The translations under genes were made by a program, and so were the position numbers. The notes beneath the pieces were generated by a model. That model saw nothing but the letters and a program-made list of their open reading frames with translations, did not search any database and was not told the DNA's origin. Positions 20,230 through 29,641 of a stretch of 64,000 nucleotides of DNA are shown one piece after another (the stretch's first letter is position 1; each line of letters begins with the position of its first letter). This stretch comes from Ursidibacter maritimus. GTDB lineage: Bacteria > Pseudomonadota > Gammaproteobacteria > Enterobacterales > Pasteurellaceae. The stretch lies in NCBI RefSeq assembly GCF_009761395.1, contig NZ_LEKN01000023.1:1-64000 (forward strand), in the 5' to 3' direction.

Positions 20230-21387
20230 ATGGATTGTAAAGAGAATTTAGTGAAAAGCAAATCGCAATTTCCGTTAGCTCAAGCAAGTACAAATGATGA
20301 GTTTGCTCAAGCCGTTTTAACTTGGTTTGAGCAATATGGTCGTAAACATTTGCCTTGGCAACAGCAGAAAACGTTATATGGCGTTTGGTTATCTGAAGTG
20401 ATGTTGCAACAAACTCAAGTTGCGACTGTTATCCCTTACTTTGAACGATTTATTCAACGATTTCCAACGGTACAAGCTCTCGCCGATGCATCCATTGATG
20501 AAGTGCTTCATTTATGGACGGGGCTTGGTTATTACGCACGAGCCAGAAACCTGCACAAAGCGGCACAAACTATTCGCGATCAATATCAAGGGGAATTTCC
20601 AACAGACTTTGAGAATGTTTTTGCCCTTTCTGGCGTTGGGCGAAGTACTGCTGGGGCAATTTTATCTTCGGTACTTGATTCTCCCTATCCTATTTTAGAT
20701 GGCAATGTGAAAAGGGTTCTTTCTCGCTATTTTGCGGTAGAAGGCTGGGCAGGCGAAAAAGCCGTAGAAAATCAGCTATGGCAACTCAGTGCATCAGTAA
20801 CACCAAACAAGCGAGTTGCGGATTTTAATCAAGCAATGATGGATTTAGGTGCGATGATTTGTGTCCGTTCCAAACCGAAATGTACACTTTGCCCATTGCA
20901 AAAAAACTGCGAAACTGACCGCTTGCAAGCGTGGGCGAATTTTCCCGCAAAAAAACAGAAAAAAACATTACCTGAACGAACAAGCTATTTTTTAGTCTTA
21001 AAAAAAGGGTCAAAAGTATTATTAGAAAAACGTGAATCAAAAGGGATTTGGGGCGGATTATTCGCATTTCCACAATTTGATTCTTTAGATGAATTAAAGC
21101 GGTCAGTTTCTGCTAAAAATTTGCAAATTTCACAACATTTAATTGCTTTTCGCCACACATTCAGTCATTTTCACTTAGATATTTATCCTATTTTAGTGGA
21201 TATAGAACAAAGCATTTTGCAAGAAGATCAAGGAAACTATTATCTGTCAGTATCTTCAAATGAAGAATGTTGGTATGATTTACACCAACCTAGTGAAATA
21301 GGCTTAGCAACACCTGTTAAGCGTATTTTAGATGAATTAAGTATAACGAATAAAGGAAATAATAATGGCTCGTACAGTCTTTTGTGA
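20230..21387 (+). CDS. mutY: A/G-specific adenine DNA glycosylase MutY
   Basis: Removes adenine mispaired with 8-oxoguanine. Catalytic Glu lies in [17 protein letters not shown], catalytic Asp in [12 protein letters not shown], and the iron-sulfur cluster cysteines in [17 protein letters not shown] (C-x6-C-x2-C-x5-C). The C-terminal NUDIX-like domain with [12 protein letters not shown] recognises 8-oxoG. The listed start gives 385 residues, longer than E. coli (350) by an N-terminal tail. A GTG at 20251 preceded by AAAGAGA is a plausible alternative start. The mutY-yggX-mltC order is the same as in E. coli. Confidence 0.96.
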   Translation: MDCKENLVKSKSQFPLAQASTNDEFAQAVLTWFEQYGRKHLPWQQQKTLYGVWLSEVMLQQTQVATVIPYFERFIQRFPTVQALADASIDEVLHLWTGLGYYARARNLHKAAQTIRDQYQGEFPTDFENVFALSGVGRSTAGAILSSVLDSPYPILDGNVKRVLSRYFAVEGWAGEKAVENQLWQLSASVTPNKRVADFNQAMMDLGAMICVRSKPKCTLCPLQKNCETDRLQAWANFPAKKQKKTLPERTSYFLVLKKGSKVLLEKRESKGIWGGLFAFPQFDSLDELKRSVSAKNLQISQHLIAFRHTFSHFHLDIYPILVDIEQSILQEDQGNYYLSVSSNEECWYDLHQPSEIGLATPVKRILDELSITNKGNNNGSYSLL

Positions 21388-21637
21388 ATATTTGAAACAA
21401 GATGCCGAAGGGTTAGATTTTCAGCTTTACCCTGGTGACGTGGGAAAGCGTATTTTTGATTCTATTAGTAAACAAGCTTGGGCTGAGTGGATCAAAAAGC
21501 AGACAATGTTAGTTAATGAAAGAAAACTCAATATGATGAATCCTGAACATCGTAAACAGTTAGAAAGTGAAATGATCAGCTTTTTATTTGAAGGAAAAGA
21601 AGTTCATATCGAAGGTTATGTAGCTGTCGAGAAATAA
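21365..21637 (+). CDS. yggX: Probable Fe(2+)-trafficking protein YggX
   Basis: A 90-residue protein with the conserved N-terminus [20 protein letters not shown]; Cys7 is the residue linked to iron handling and oxidant protection in enterics. It overlaps the end of mutY by 23 bases, which suggests translational coupling. YggX is thought to protect iron-sulfur enzymes, which fits its place behind the iron-sulfur glycosylase MutY. Confidence 0.94.
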   Translation: MARTVFCEYLKQDAEGLDFQLYPGDVGKRIFDSISKQAWAEWIKKQTMLVNERKLNMMNPEHRKQLESEMISFLFEGKEVHIEGYVAVEK

Positions 21638-21650
21638 TACGAGTTTGATT

Positions 21651-22745
21651 ATGAAAAAATTAAAAAAATATTTGCCTTTGCTTGCAATCATTCCTTTTCT
21701 TGCATCTTGCGGCAGTAGCCCAAAGAAATCGAAGAAAGGAAGTAAATCTAGACCAGACTACACCAAAGATACAAATGGATTGGATATCCTTGCAGGACAA
21801 TTTTCACGTAATATCGACCATATTTGGGGGGTAAATGAACTCTTAGTCGCAAGCCGTAAAGATTATGTGAAATATACCGATAAATACTACACTCGTAGCC
21901 ATATTAGTTTTGAAGACGGACAAATTACGATTGAAACTTTAGGCGATCAAAACCGTTTGCGAAATTCTATTATTCATACCTTGTTAATGGGTTCAGATGC
22001 CACAGGAATCGATCTTTTCGCTTCTGGTGATGTGCCAATTAGTCATAATCCATTTTTAGCGGGGCAAGTAGTCGATAATTTCGGACGAGCAGTGACTAAC
22101 GTGGCAATTGCCAATGATTTTGCAAGCTATTTAATTCAAAATAAACTGAAAACGCGTCGTTTAAATAACGGGCATACTGTTACTTATGTCAATATACCAA
22201 TGATTGCTAACCACGTAGAAGTACGTGCAAGACGCTATTTACCGATGGTTAGACAAGCGGCTAGACAATATGGGATTGATATTAGTTTGATTCTTGGAAT
22301 TATGGAAGTGGAGTCTGCATTTAACCCTTATGCAGTAAGTTATGCTAATGCTATTGGTTTAATGCAAGTTGTGCCTCGTACTGCTGGGCGTGATATTTTT
22401 GCTCGCAAAGGTTATGGCGGTCAGCCTGATCGTGATTATTTATATGATCCAAGCAAAAATATTGATGCCGGTACAATGTACTTAACAATTTTACGAGATG
22501 AGTATCTTGAAGGACTAACCAACCCTACATCAAAACGCTATGCAATGATTTCAGCATATAACAGTGGTGCTGGAGCAGTGTTAAGGGTCTTTGATAATGA
22601 TAAATGGACAGCAATGGATCGCATCAATAATTTACAACCTGATGCGGTATTTCGTATTTTAACCACTGCACATCCTTCTTCACAGGCAAGAAACTACTTA
22701 TTAAAAGTGAATAAAGCTCAACAAAAATACAGAAATGTAAGATAA
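21651..22745 (+). CDS. mltC: Membrane-bound lytic murein transglycosylase C
   Basis: An outer-membrane lipoprotein that cleaves peptidoglycan to anhydromuropeptides. The lipobox LASC makes Cys20 the lipid site. The C-terminal SLT domain carries the catalytic Glu in [20 protein letters not shown] and then [27 protein letters not shown] matches the family. The ATG at 21651 is preferred to an in-frame TTG two codons earlier and gives 364 residues (E. coli 359). It follows yggX by 13 bases and is the last gene of the mutY operon. Confidence 0.95.
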   Translation: MKKLKKYLPLLAIIPFLASCGSSPKKSKKGSKSRPDYTKDTNGLDILAGQFSRNIDHIWGVNELLVASRKDYVKYTDKYYTRSHISFEDGQITIETLGDQNRLRNSIIHTLLMGSDATGIDLFASGDVPISHNPFLAGQVVDNFGRAVTNVAIANDFASYLIQNKLKTRRLNNGHTVTYVNIPMIANHVEVRARRYLPMVRQAARQYGIDISLILGIMEVESAFNPYAVSYANAIGLMQVVPRTAGRDIFARKGYGGQPDRDYLYDPSKNIDAGTMYLTILRDEYLEGLTNPTSKRYAMISAYNSGAGAVLRVFDNDKWTAMDRINNLQPDAVFRILTTAHPSSQARNYLLKVNKAQQKYRNVR

Positions 22746-22784
22746 GTTTTTGTTTTTTAAACAAATTGAATAAAAAGCAAGCCA

Positions 22785-22823
22785 TCAAACGTTTTTTTTA
22801 TGTTTTTTTAAAAAAACGTTTGA
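22785..22823. terminator. mltC terminator with 14-bp stem
   Basis: TCAAACGTTTTTTT pairs perfectly with AAAAAAACGTTTGA around a short T-rich loop. It closes the mutY-yggX-mltC transcript and precedes the tRNA promoter (GCATAATGC near 22842-22852). Confidence 0.8.
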
Positions 22824-22869
22824 CGAAGGGGACGGAAATCAGCATAATGCACCCCGCAAACGACGAGAT

Positions 22870-22945
22870 GCCTCGATAGCTCAGTCGGTAGAGCAGGGGA
22901 TTGAAAATCCCCGTGTCGGTGGTTCGATTCCGCCTCGAGGCACCA
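22870..22945 (+). tRNA. tRNA-Phe (anticodon GAA)
   Basis: A 76-nt cloverleaf. GCCTCGA pairs with TCGAGGC, followed by A and encoded CCA. The anticodon arm GGGGATTGAAAATCCCC gives GAA. The D arm AGCTCAGTCGGTAGAGC and T arm GGTTCGATTCC are canonical. First of a pair of tRNAs on one transcript. Confidence 0.97.
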
Positions 22946-22964
22946 TTAAGATTGCGAAATCTAT

Positions 22965-23040
22965 TCCTCCTTAGTTCAGTCGGTAGAACGGTGGACTGTT
23001 AATCCATATGTCGCAGGTTCGAGTCCCGCAGGAGGAGCCA
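22965..23040 (+). tRNA. tRNA-Asn (anticodon GTT)
   Basis: A 76-nt cloverleaf starting TCCTCCTTAGTTCAGTCGGT and ending GGAGGAGCCA. The anticodon loop CTGTTAA carries GTT. It lies 19 bases after tRNA-Phe and just before a terminator hairpin. Confidence 0.97.
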
Positions 23041-23048
23041 TATTCAGA

Positions 23049-23080
23049 AGCCCTGATGAGAAATCATCAGGGTTTTGTCT
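23049..23080 (+). terminator. Terminator of the tRNA-Phe/Asn unit
   Basis: CCCTGATGA (23051-23059) and TCATCAGGG (23064-23072) form a stable stem followed by TTTTGTCTTTT. Confidence 0.9.
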
Positions 23081-23262
23081 TTTCAGTGTTCATTTAAATT
23101 ATCTATTCTTAAAAAAGTTCATTTTTATTCATATTTATTTGAATTTTGTGATCTTACTCCAAAAAATGAAAAATTTTTGAATTTATACTTCTCTTTCTAT
23201 TTTTTTATCGTTATATTGACTTCCAGACTTACTAAAACATAAATCCTCTTATATCGTCATTG

Positions 23263-23298
23263 CGACATTATTGGTAAATAATAATGTCGTTTTTTTTG
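23263..23298 (+). terminator. Strong hairpin with T run beside the IS relic
   Basis: CGACATTATT (23263-23272) pairs perfectly with AATAATGTCG (23280-23289) and is followed by eight or nine T. It lies just outside the left end of the IS relic, with no obvious gene reading into it; it may insulate the tRNA unit or have arrived with the element. The rest of 23081-23301 shows nothing coding. Confidence 0.7.
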
Positions 23299-23301
23299 TA
23301 A

Positions 23302-24314
23302 TGTAATGGACAAAGGAGCAGGAAAAGTGCCTTAGAACCTTATATACTATTAGTTTCTAACCCCCTTTTTTGAAAAATTAACAAAAAACTGCCAAAACTG
23401 TCAATATTCCAGCGTTCAACATAAAATAAGGCCTACCGATATTTCGATTATTCGCAGGGGAAACAGAGCTACAAAGAACTCGCAATTAAATATTTTTCAT
23501 AATATCTAAGGCTAGATAAAGCACTTCTTAGCCCTTTATGTTTATAAGGGAAATAACCCTTCTCATTGCATTTATCTAGCCGTTCATTTAGAGTTAAATA
23601 CCATAGCTGTAAATGGCGGTAAAAATTATTTTTTGAGCTTTCTTTGAGGGTTTTAACAAGTATTTTGAGTGCTTTTCCTACCGCTGACTTATGCTTTTTT
23701 CTAGTTTTCTCATCAGCATTTCAACGAGATAAAAATGACACATCTGTGTCGGAGTATCGAATAAGTCCCTAAGTAATCCACGACACCCATCGCAGGTAAT
23801 GGATTGAATGATGTAGCCTTTTTCTCTTAATCTATTTAATGCAACGTGATAATACTCATCTCATTCGGTCTTAACCAGTTGGTGATAAACGACCTTTTCG
23901 CTCACGCTATCCATTATGACCAAAATACCAAATTCCCGACCAAAGAATGTGGTATCAATAATAATATTTAGATAGCTGGAAATAGGTGGTTTTAAGGCTC
24001 TTTTAGGGGCTTTATCAATATATCGCTGAATAGTTTTAACTGAGCATTTATATTTAATAGCGAGTTCTTTGTAGCTCTGTTTTCCTTGCGAATAATCAAA
24101 CCAAATATCGGTAGGGTTTATTTTATGTTGAAAGGTGAATGTTTTATTATAGCAATGACATTTATAACATTGAGTGTAATTTCTAACACCATTCTTCTTT
24201 ATATTTTGATTTTTACAAAAAGGACAAGTTTTTTATTCATTTTCAAACAAGTAGGTTAAAGCCTTATACTATAAGGTCTTAATGCAATTTTTAGCAACCG
24301 TTTTGTCCATTACA
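23302..24314 (-). mobile_element. Decayed insertion sequence with zinc-ribbon DDE transposase
   Basis: Terminal repeats TGTAATGGACAAA (23302-23314) and TTTGTCCATTACA (24302-24314) face each other over about 1 kb. On the minus strand a transposase can be read in pieces. It has a zinc ribbon CPFCKNQN..CYKCHCYNKTF, a helix-turn-helix WFDYSQGKQSYKELAIKYKC, and a catalytic start IIIDTTFFGREFGILVIMDS. A stop follows at 23871-23873, then SITCDGCRGLL and further stops. An inverted partial copy of the helix-turn-helix segment lies inside the element at about 23408-23487, on the plus strand. The family looks like an IS256/MULE-type transposase with a zinc ribbon, but I cannot fix it. Dead element. Confidence 0.75.
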
Positions 24315-24339
24315 CCTTTTTATTGTCTAATCTGGACTG

Positions 24340-24380
24340 AAATAAAAACTAGAGGGCTAATCTACTCTAGCCCCCAAATT
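24340..24380. terminator. Possible terminator of the cstA operon
   Basis: CTAGAGGGCT and AGCCC/CTCTAG parts can fold into a nested hairpin. On the minus strand, GGGCTAGAGTAGATTAGCCC is followed by TCTAGTTTTTATTT. It lies just past the stop of the ArsA-type gene, before the IS end. Confidence 0.5.
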
Positions 24381-24407
24381 TATTCTACTTAAGCAAATAA
24401 TGATAGT

Positions 24408-25394
24408 TTAGTTATTTATATTCTCAAGTATCCCTTTACCAAATAATTCTAGACTTTCCTGTGATATTATATCTTGCTTAAAGAGAGGCATTTTTACATA
24501 TCGATAATGATTAAAGGCTTTGTCACTTTGAGCCACATACTCCGCTTCCTGTGTAATTCTAGACGTCAAAAAATCATCGGTAGAATTATCAGGAAGTACC
24601 TTATTTAAAACTATGGCATAAGGTTTTAAGCCTTTTTTGTCTAAACTCTGTATAGCACGTTGGGTTTCTGCAATAGCAAGTTTTGAAGCATTCAATACTA
24701 ATATAATTCCACATTTTCTTGGGTCTTTAACTAAATTTGAAAATGCACTATACCTCGTATATCTCTCATCAAGCTTTTCTATAAGTTGTCCTCTAATAAA
24801 ACCATCAGGATCGCTAAACCTATTTTTATCTCCACCATCTAAATGTCCTAGAACTTTTTCACTTATGCCACCTCTCTCTTGCATACTTAATAGCGTTTTG
24901 CTCCAGTCTTTGAGTTCCTTTGGCATAAAAAATAACCTTAAAGTGTGGCCTGTAGGTGCGGTATCAATAATAATGTGATCATACTCATTAGCTTCTTTTG
25001 TTAATATTGTTGTTAATCTTTCGAAAAGTGCAGCTTCTAAAGTAGAAGAGCTATCAGCAACCTTTGCAAAATAATCATCTATACGAGCATAACTAGCAGC
25101 ACCCACAAAACCTCTCATATTTTGTGCTACATGATCAACATAAGCTTTAGCTTCTAGTGAGGAATCAATCTCAACTACACTTAAATTTTCATTTATTTTT
25201 GAGACTGAATTAGTCAAATCTACATCAAATATATCACCTAAATTATGAGCGGGGTCTGTGGATACAAGTAATACTTTTTTTGCATTTTGACCACTCGACA
25301 ATGCTACAGCAATCGCACTTGAAGTTGTACTTTTACCAACGCCCCCTTTACCTCCTACAAATAAAATTTTAGGAAGATATTGTGAAATGTTCAT
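24408..25394 (-). CDS. ArsA/Get3-family ATPase, single domain
   Basis: A 328-residue soluble P-loop ATPase of the SIMIBI class. The deviant Walker A GGKGGVGKST is at residues 14-23 with signature Lys16, STDPAHN at 45-51 is switch I-like, and DTAPTGHTLRL starts at 144. This is the ArsA/Get3/TRC40 pattern. It is one domain, whereas arsenite-pump ArsA is a tandem of two, and it has only one cysteine (PRKCG). The metalloid-binding cysteines and the Get3 zinc CxxC are therefore absent. No ars genes are near. It starts 9 bases after the Cys-tail gene and has an AGGAG site, so it is the third gene of the cstA operon. Client unknown. Confidence 0.85.
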   Translation of the reverse strand: MNISQYLPKILFVGGKGGVGKSTTSSAIAVALSSGQNAKKVLLVSTDPAHNLGDIFDVDLTNSVSKINENLSVVEIDSSLEAKAYVDHVAQNMRGFVGAASYARIDDYFAKVADSSSTLEAALFERLTTILTKEANEYDHIIIDTAPTGHTLRLFFMPKELKDWSKTLLSMQERGGISEKVLGHLDGGDKNRFSDPDGFIRGQLIEKLDERYTRYSAFSNLVKDPRKCGIILVLNASKLAIAETQRAIQSLDKKGLKPYAIVLNKVLPDNSTDDFLTSRITQEAEYVAQSDKAFNHYRYVKMPLFKQDIISQESLELFGKGILENINN

Positions 25395-25403
25395 ATAACT
25401 CCT

Positions 25404-25670
25404 TTAGCAACAACAACTACATGGAAAATTTTCAAAAAATGAATGTTTCAAGCCAACCTTTTGATGCCAACGATGAAATTTGGGCATAAGAGCAGGGAGC
25501 ATTTCGAGCGTATAAAGAGAATATGGATTTTCAATACCATAAATTTCGCTAAACGTAATGATCATAAAAAAATCATCAATTTCAGCATTCTCTTTCATAA
25601 TAGCACTTTTATGCATACTTACATAAAAGCGCTCAAGTTCATTTGAAAATCGAATAATTCTTTTTATCAT
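25404..25670 (-). CDS. Small protein with C-terminal cysteine cluster (PCSCCC end)
   Basis: An 88-residue protein whose last five residues are CSCCC, with no other cysteine. The body is charged and helical (RIIRFSNELERFYVSMHKSA) with hydrophobic stretches FFMIITFSEIYGI and LYTLEMLPALMPKFHRWH. No signal peptide or clear membrane segment. From memory, NCBI uses the name cory-CC-star protein for short proteins ending in adjacent cysteines near cstA and arsA-type genes; I could not check this. The gene lies 59 bases after cstA, with an AGGAAG ribosome site. The cysteines could bind metal, be lipidated, or serve as the tail sensed by the ATPase; all are inference. Confidence 0.75.
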   Translation of the reverse strand: MIKRIIRFSNELERFYVSMHKSAIMKENAEIDDFFMIITFSEIYGIENPYSLYTLEMLPALMPKFHRWHQKVGLKHSFFENFPCSCCC

Positions 25671-25729
25671 CTTTCTTCCTTAAAATTATCTTGCCAAGCT
25701 AAAAACAAGAGCAAGGCAAGATAACATTT

Positions 25730-27415
25730 TTAAGCAGATGCTTTTTTATCGGATAGAATCTTACTAATCACTTTAAGTGCAGATAAAACTACAAGTAAAG
25801 TTACAACAATAACAATAGCATTTAATGTTGTGAGTAGATAATTTTCAGCTTGGAAATAATCACCAAGTTTAATAAGGGCGCCCCAGAAACTCATGACAAG
25901 AATAAAAGTCATAGGTACAAGCACTACAAGACTACCACCAAATTTTTTGGATTTTAGCAATATAACCGCAGTGACCATAAGTGTAAGGCTTGCTAGAAGT
26001 TGGTTTGTTGCACCAAATAAAGGCCAAATTGCAACTTGCCCATCACTTACCCCATTGATTGAAATAGCAAAAGAAGTTGCTACTGCAACAATAGTTGCAA
26101 CACCTTTACCTCTTAAGAAGCGAATATTATAGATATCGCCCCACTCTTGGATAATATATCTTTGAAGACGGATACCTGCATCCATTGTTGTAGCGGCGAA
26201 AAGGATAACCATAAGAGATAATAAAGTTGCACTAGCTTCTTGTGGAATACCCAAACCTTCATAGATTAGTGCTCCACCACCAGATACAAAACTTGCGACA
26301 CCACCCTTATATAGATCTCCCCAAGTCTCAATATTTAAATCTGCATTTACTAAACTTACACCTGCAACACAAGCAATAATTGTTGCTAATGCTAAAGATC
26401 CTTCTCCCATAGAGCCTAAATAGCCAACAAAACGAACATCTTTCATTTTATCAACTTGTTTTGAGGTTGTTCCTGAACTTACGATACCGTGGAAACCACT
26501 GATAGCGCCACAAGCAACGGTAATGAAAAGAACAGGAATTATCATGTGCCATCCACCTGGATTATCAGTAATAGCAGGGATAATTCCTGGTGCTGATACA
26601 TTTGGATGAACGATAACAATACTTGCATAAAGTAATATTAAGCCAACAAAAAGCTGTATACCGTTCACATAATCTCTAGGTTGTAGTAGTGCCCAAACTG
26701 GAAGTACAGATGCGATACCCGCATAAATATAAAGTAGCACAACCCATTGAGCGTTTTGACCAAGGCCAAATACAGATTCTGGCAAGCTTACAGGGAAAGC
26801 CACACCAAGAGGAACAAGAGCATAAAGTGCAATAACAGCCACAACAGTCACAGGAACAAGTTTCATTTTAAACCTATAAATGGCTTGTCCCATCACAAGT
26901 GCGACAGCAACTGCTCCCCAAGCCGGAATAATAGTAGTTGTGTGTTCTACACTTTCTTTAGCAATAATTACACCAAACGCGCCATTTACCATTAATAAAA
27001 CTAAAAATATAACGACCATAAAAAGCTGGCCAACTTTATTACCTACAAAGCGAGTACATATCGTTCCTATACTTTTACCTTCATTTTTCACACTAGCCCA
27101 AAGTGCTGACATATCATGAATACCAGCAAAGGCAATAGTCCCAATAACAACCCATAAAAATGCAGGAAGCCATCCCCATTGAACCGCAATCGCTGGACCA
27201 ACGATAGGCGCTGCACCTGCAACGGCAGTGAAATGATGTCCCCAAAGAACAAATTTATTTGCTGGAACAAAGTCCACATCATCCCTATATTCATGTGCAG
27301 GAGTAACAAAATTATCATCTAATTCTAGTACTTTTGATGAATATAAACGGGAATAAATAAACCATCCGAACGCAAAGGCAACAAAGCCCATCAGCATAAG
27401 CCATACAGCATTCAT
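25730..27415 (-). CDS. cstA: CstA-family carbon-starvation transporter
   Basis: A 561-residue polytopic inner-membrane protein. The CstA core is clear in WGHHFTAVAGAAPIVGPAIA, AFAGIHDMSALWASVKNEGKS and ISGFHGIVSSGTTSKQ. About 13 hydrophobic segments are visible, and the tail ends in a short Lys-rich stretch. Relatives CstA and BtsT of E. coli (about 700 residues) import pyruvate and have been linked to peptide uptake; this one belongs to the shorter branch. AGGAG precedes the ATG. It is the first gene of an operon with the Cys-tail protein and the ArsA-type ATPase, and is flanked by dead insertion sequences, which suggests acquisition by transfer. Confidence 0.9.
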   Translation of the reverse strand: MNAVWLMLMGFVAFAFGWFIYSRLYSSKVLELDDNFVTPAHEYRDDVDFVPANKFVLWGHHFTAVAGAAPIVGPAIAVQWGWLPAFLWVVIGTIAFAGIHDMSALWASVKNEGKSIGTICTRFVGNKVGQLFMVVIFLVLLMVNGAFGVIIAKESVEHTTTIIPAWGAVAVALVMGQAIYRFKMKLVPVTVVAVIALYALVPLGVAFPVSLPESVFGLGQNAQWVVLLYIYAGIASVLPVWALLQPRDYVNGIQLFVGLILLYASIVIVHPNVSAPGIIPAITDNPGGWHMIIPVLFITVACGAISGFHGIVSSGTTSKQVDKMKDVRFVGYLGSMGEGSLALATIIACVAGVSLVNADLNIETWGDLYKGGVASFVSGGGALIYEGLGIPQEASATLLSLMVILFAATTMDAGIRLQRYIIQEWGDIYNIRFLRGKGVATIVAVATSFAISINGVSDGQVAIWPLFGATNQLLASLTLMVTAVILLKSKKFGGSLVVLVPMTFILVMSFWGALIKLGDYFQAENYLLTTLNAIVIVVTLLVVLSALKVISKILSDKKASA

Positions 27416-27452
27416 AGAATCTCCTTTTTTAAATTTTATTAACCTAGTACAT

Positions 27453-27541
27453 GATATTTTTTATATTAATATAAAAAATATCGATATGATCTGATCCTAA
27501 AAGTAAAACTTCTTACTTAAAAGATAAGTCATTTTATTATA
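27453..27541 (-). promoter_or_regulatory. cstA control region with a 30-bp perfect palindrome
   Basis: Positions 27453-27482 form a perfect palindrome whose half-site is GATATTTTTTATATT. It lies 38 bases upstream of the cstA ATG, between the start codon and a TATAAT-type -10 on the minus strand (27536-27541). A second small dyad, AAGTAA..TTACTT, lies at 27502-27519. The palindrome would be transcribed into the leader and could be an operator or an RNA hairpin. Confidence 0.6.
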
Positions 27542-27593
27542 TCAGAGTGTATTTGTTTTAATAAAGGGTTTGAAGTAGATTCTCAGTTATGTT

Positions 27594-27960
27594 GGTTTAT
27601 AAAAATGGATATAACCCATTGTAAATTTAAGAAATTTATATGGAAAATCCTACTTGAATTTTTTCTATAAGTGACCGCTTATTCAGCTGATGATATTCTC
27701 GGTTTTCAGCCTAATTCAGCGATATTGTTTTACCATAAAATTTGTCAAATTATAGACTACCATTTATCTTTTGAATAAGATGAGGTTTTTGAGGGCAAAA
27801 TTGAGTTGGACCAAAGCTATTTTGGTGGGTATAGCATGGGGAAAAAGGGCGTGCGTTGCTCTGAGAATGAGAAAAGTAGCTGTTTTCGGGATCCTAAACC
27901 TGTCACTTAAAACATCCCGAAAAGTGTGCGGAATTTAGGGTTAATCTAATTTAGTCCCTA
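27594..27960 (+). mobile_element. IS1016-type (IS1595 family) transposase relic, copy A
   Basis: On the plus strand pieces read TAYSADDILGFQPNSAILFY HK and FEGKIELDQSYFGGYSMGKK. The second matches the conserved E.E.DESYFGG.RKGKRGRG box of IS1016 transposases, with the catalytic region altered. Stops and frameshifts break the frame. The right side ends near TTAGGGTTAATCTAATTTAG. A diverged second copy in the same orientation starts at 28701. Confidence 0.75.
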
Positions 27961-28700
27961 TAATTTTCGGATATATAGCTAGATTTTAGAGGAGAAAGAA
28001 GAATTGGATGATATTGTATTATAACCAACTTACGACATTTTACGTTGGGTATAACCGCCAAAAATAATAAACAGAATAAATTTAGTAAAAATAAATAAAT
28101 GAAAAATATGATCCAAATTAGGAATTCTGCTAAACAACACCATTGTACTTTCCCATTTCTGATAATTTAAGGCTTATTGATGGAATACATTAAAATATCT
28201 TTATGTTAAGTATTTTGCTAGAAAATAATGCATAAATGAATGCTATTATGGAAATAATAATCCACTTTTCTATTCCTTTTATATGGAAATATATATCTAA
28301 TAAAATAGAGGTGGTTGGAATTAAAATTATCCAAATAAACCAAATCAATAGGTTAATTATATTTTTTTACATTCATAGCATATACTACTTATAAAGGTTG
28401 ATTAGATTACTTAATGGAAGCACCATAATGGATGCCTTACACTCTCAGCATTATCATATATCTTGCCAGTGATAAATCTACCAAAATCAGCACCTATATT
28501 GTTCATTACAACCGCACAGTTAGGAGTATAATCATCTTCTGAATTTACCACCTTAAAGATGGCGTAAACAATTCATAAGTTTTGGATAAAGTTGATAGTA
28601 TGTATTACTAACTAATACGATAAATACTACCACTAAAAATACATTAAATGATATTAATTATCAATTTGTTTTTAATGAGTATAGATTAGCCGTTGTATTA
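27961..28700. other. AT-rich segment between two IS1016-type relics; no intact gene
   Basis: No open frame with a plausible start is seen. On the minus strand a hydrophobic stretch (about 28190-28370, IIISIIAFIYALFSSKIL near its end) could be the C-terminus of a membrane protein. Another piece near 28410-28570 reads NCAVVMNNIGADFGRFITGK. Neither has a start codon or ribosome site I can defend, so they look like gene debris trapped between the IS copies. Confidence 0.5.
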
Positions 28701-28955
28701 GTTTATACAAATGAAGATAACCCATTGTAAATTTAATAAATCTATACAGAAAAGCCTGTTTGAATTTTTTTCTAGAAGTGACTGCTTATTTAGCTGATTA
28801 TATTTTCGGTATTCAATCTAATTCAGCGATATTATTATTATCATGAAGTGGTTAAATTATAGACTATCATTTATCCTTTGAATCAGATGAGATTTTTGAA
28901 GGCAAAATTGATTTAGGTGAAAGGTATTTTCTGTTGTTGAAATAGACTAAGTTAA
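28701..28955 (+). mobile_element. IS1016-type transposase relic, copy B
   Basis: Shares most bases with 27594-27840 (for example ATAACCCATTGTAAATTTAA and GACTATCATTTATCCTTTGA against their A-copy counterparts). It encodes the eroded box FEGKIDLGERYFLLLK, in which the catalytic DESYFGG is lost. It lies in the same direction as copy A, so the pair makes a direct repeat around 740 bases. Confidence 0.7.
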
Positions 28956-29000
28956 GAGAAATAAATCCCAGTATTTTAGCTTTGTAAGATAATTTCCATT

Positions 29001-29040
29001 AAAAAAGCTGCTAGCCTAGTTCTAATAGGTTAGCAACTTT
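29001..29040. terminator. nusG terminator
   Basis: AAAAAAGCTGCTAGCCTA pairs with the facing TAGGTTAGCAACTTTT through a stem with one mismatch and a bulge. On the minus strand it ends in a T run, 28 bases past the nusG stop. Confidence 0.8.
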
Positions 29041-29067
29041 TAATCCATTTATAGAGAAATGTTAAAA

Positions 29068-29640
29068 TTAACCGTTTTGTTTTTCTACTTGGTTAAATTC
29101 AAGTTCAACAGGGGTTGCACGTCCGAAGATTGAAACAGATACTTTTAAGCGGCCTTTTTCATAATCCACTTCTTCCACAGTACCATTAAAGTCTGCAAAT
29201 GGACCTTCCGTTACTCGTACTTCTTCACCTGGTTGGAATTCTTTTCTATGGCGTGGTTTATCCGCTGTTTCTTGTACTCGGTTAAGAATACGTTCAGCTT
29301 CTTTTTGGCTGATTGGTGCAGGTTTATCTGCAGTACCACCAATAAAGCCCATTACACGCGGAACACTTTTTACTAAGTGCCAAGTGTCATCGTTCATTTC
29401 CATTTGAACTAATACATAACCTGGAAAGAATTTACGTTCTGTTTTACGGCGACGGCCAGCCACATTTTCAACCACTTCTTCGGTTGGAACAAGCACTTCG
29501 CCGAACTGATCTTGCATATTATGGAGTTTAATATACTCACGCAAAGTCATCGCTACTCTTGCTTCAAAACCTGAAAAGGCTTGCAATACATACCAACGCA
29601 TTCTCTTTGCTTCTTTGGTTTCTAGTTCGATTTCGCTCAT
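29068..29640 (-). CDS. nusG: Transcription termination/antitermination protein NusG
   Basis: A 190-residue factor that binds RNA polymerase and links it to Rho or to the ribosome. The NGN domain has [19 protein letters not shown] and [16 protein letters not shown]. The KOW domain has [20 protein letters not shown]. The start lies 1 base after the secE stop, so the two genes are coupled. It is not followed by rplK-rplA as in enterics, but by a terminator and an IS relic. Confidence 0.97.
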   Translation of the reverse strand: MSEIELETKEAKRMRWYVLQAFSGFEARVAMTLREYIKLHNMQDQFGEVLVPTEEVVENVAGRRRKTERKFFPGYVLVQMEMNDDTWHLVKSVPRVMGFIGGTADKPAPISQKEAERILNRVQETADKPRHRKEFQPGEEVRVTEGPFADFNGTVEEVDYEKGRLKVSVSIFGRATPVELEFNQVEKQNG

Positions 29641-29641
29641 T

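Noticed and set aside
24408-25394. Arsenite resistance ATPase ArsA
   Set aside because: One ATPase domain only, metalloid cysteines absent, and no arsR, arsB, arsC or arsD nearby. The family resemblance is real but arsenic transport is not supported.
28190-28370. Small hydrophobic protein on the minus strand
   Set aside because: It has a stop but no start codon with a ribosome site, and lies in IS-bounded debris; kept only as a note.
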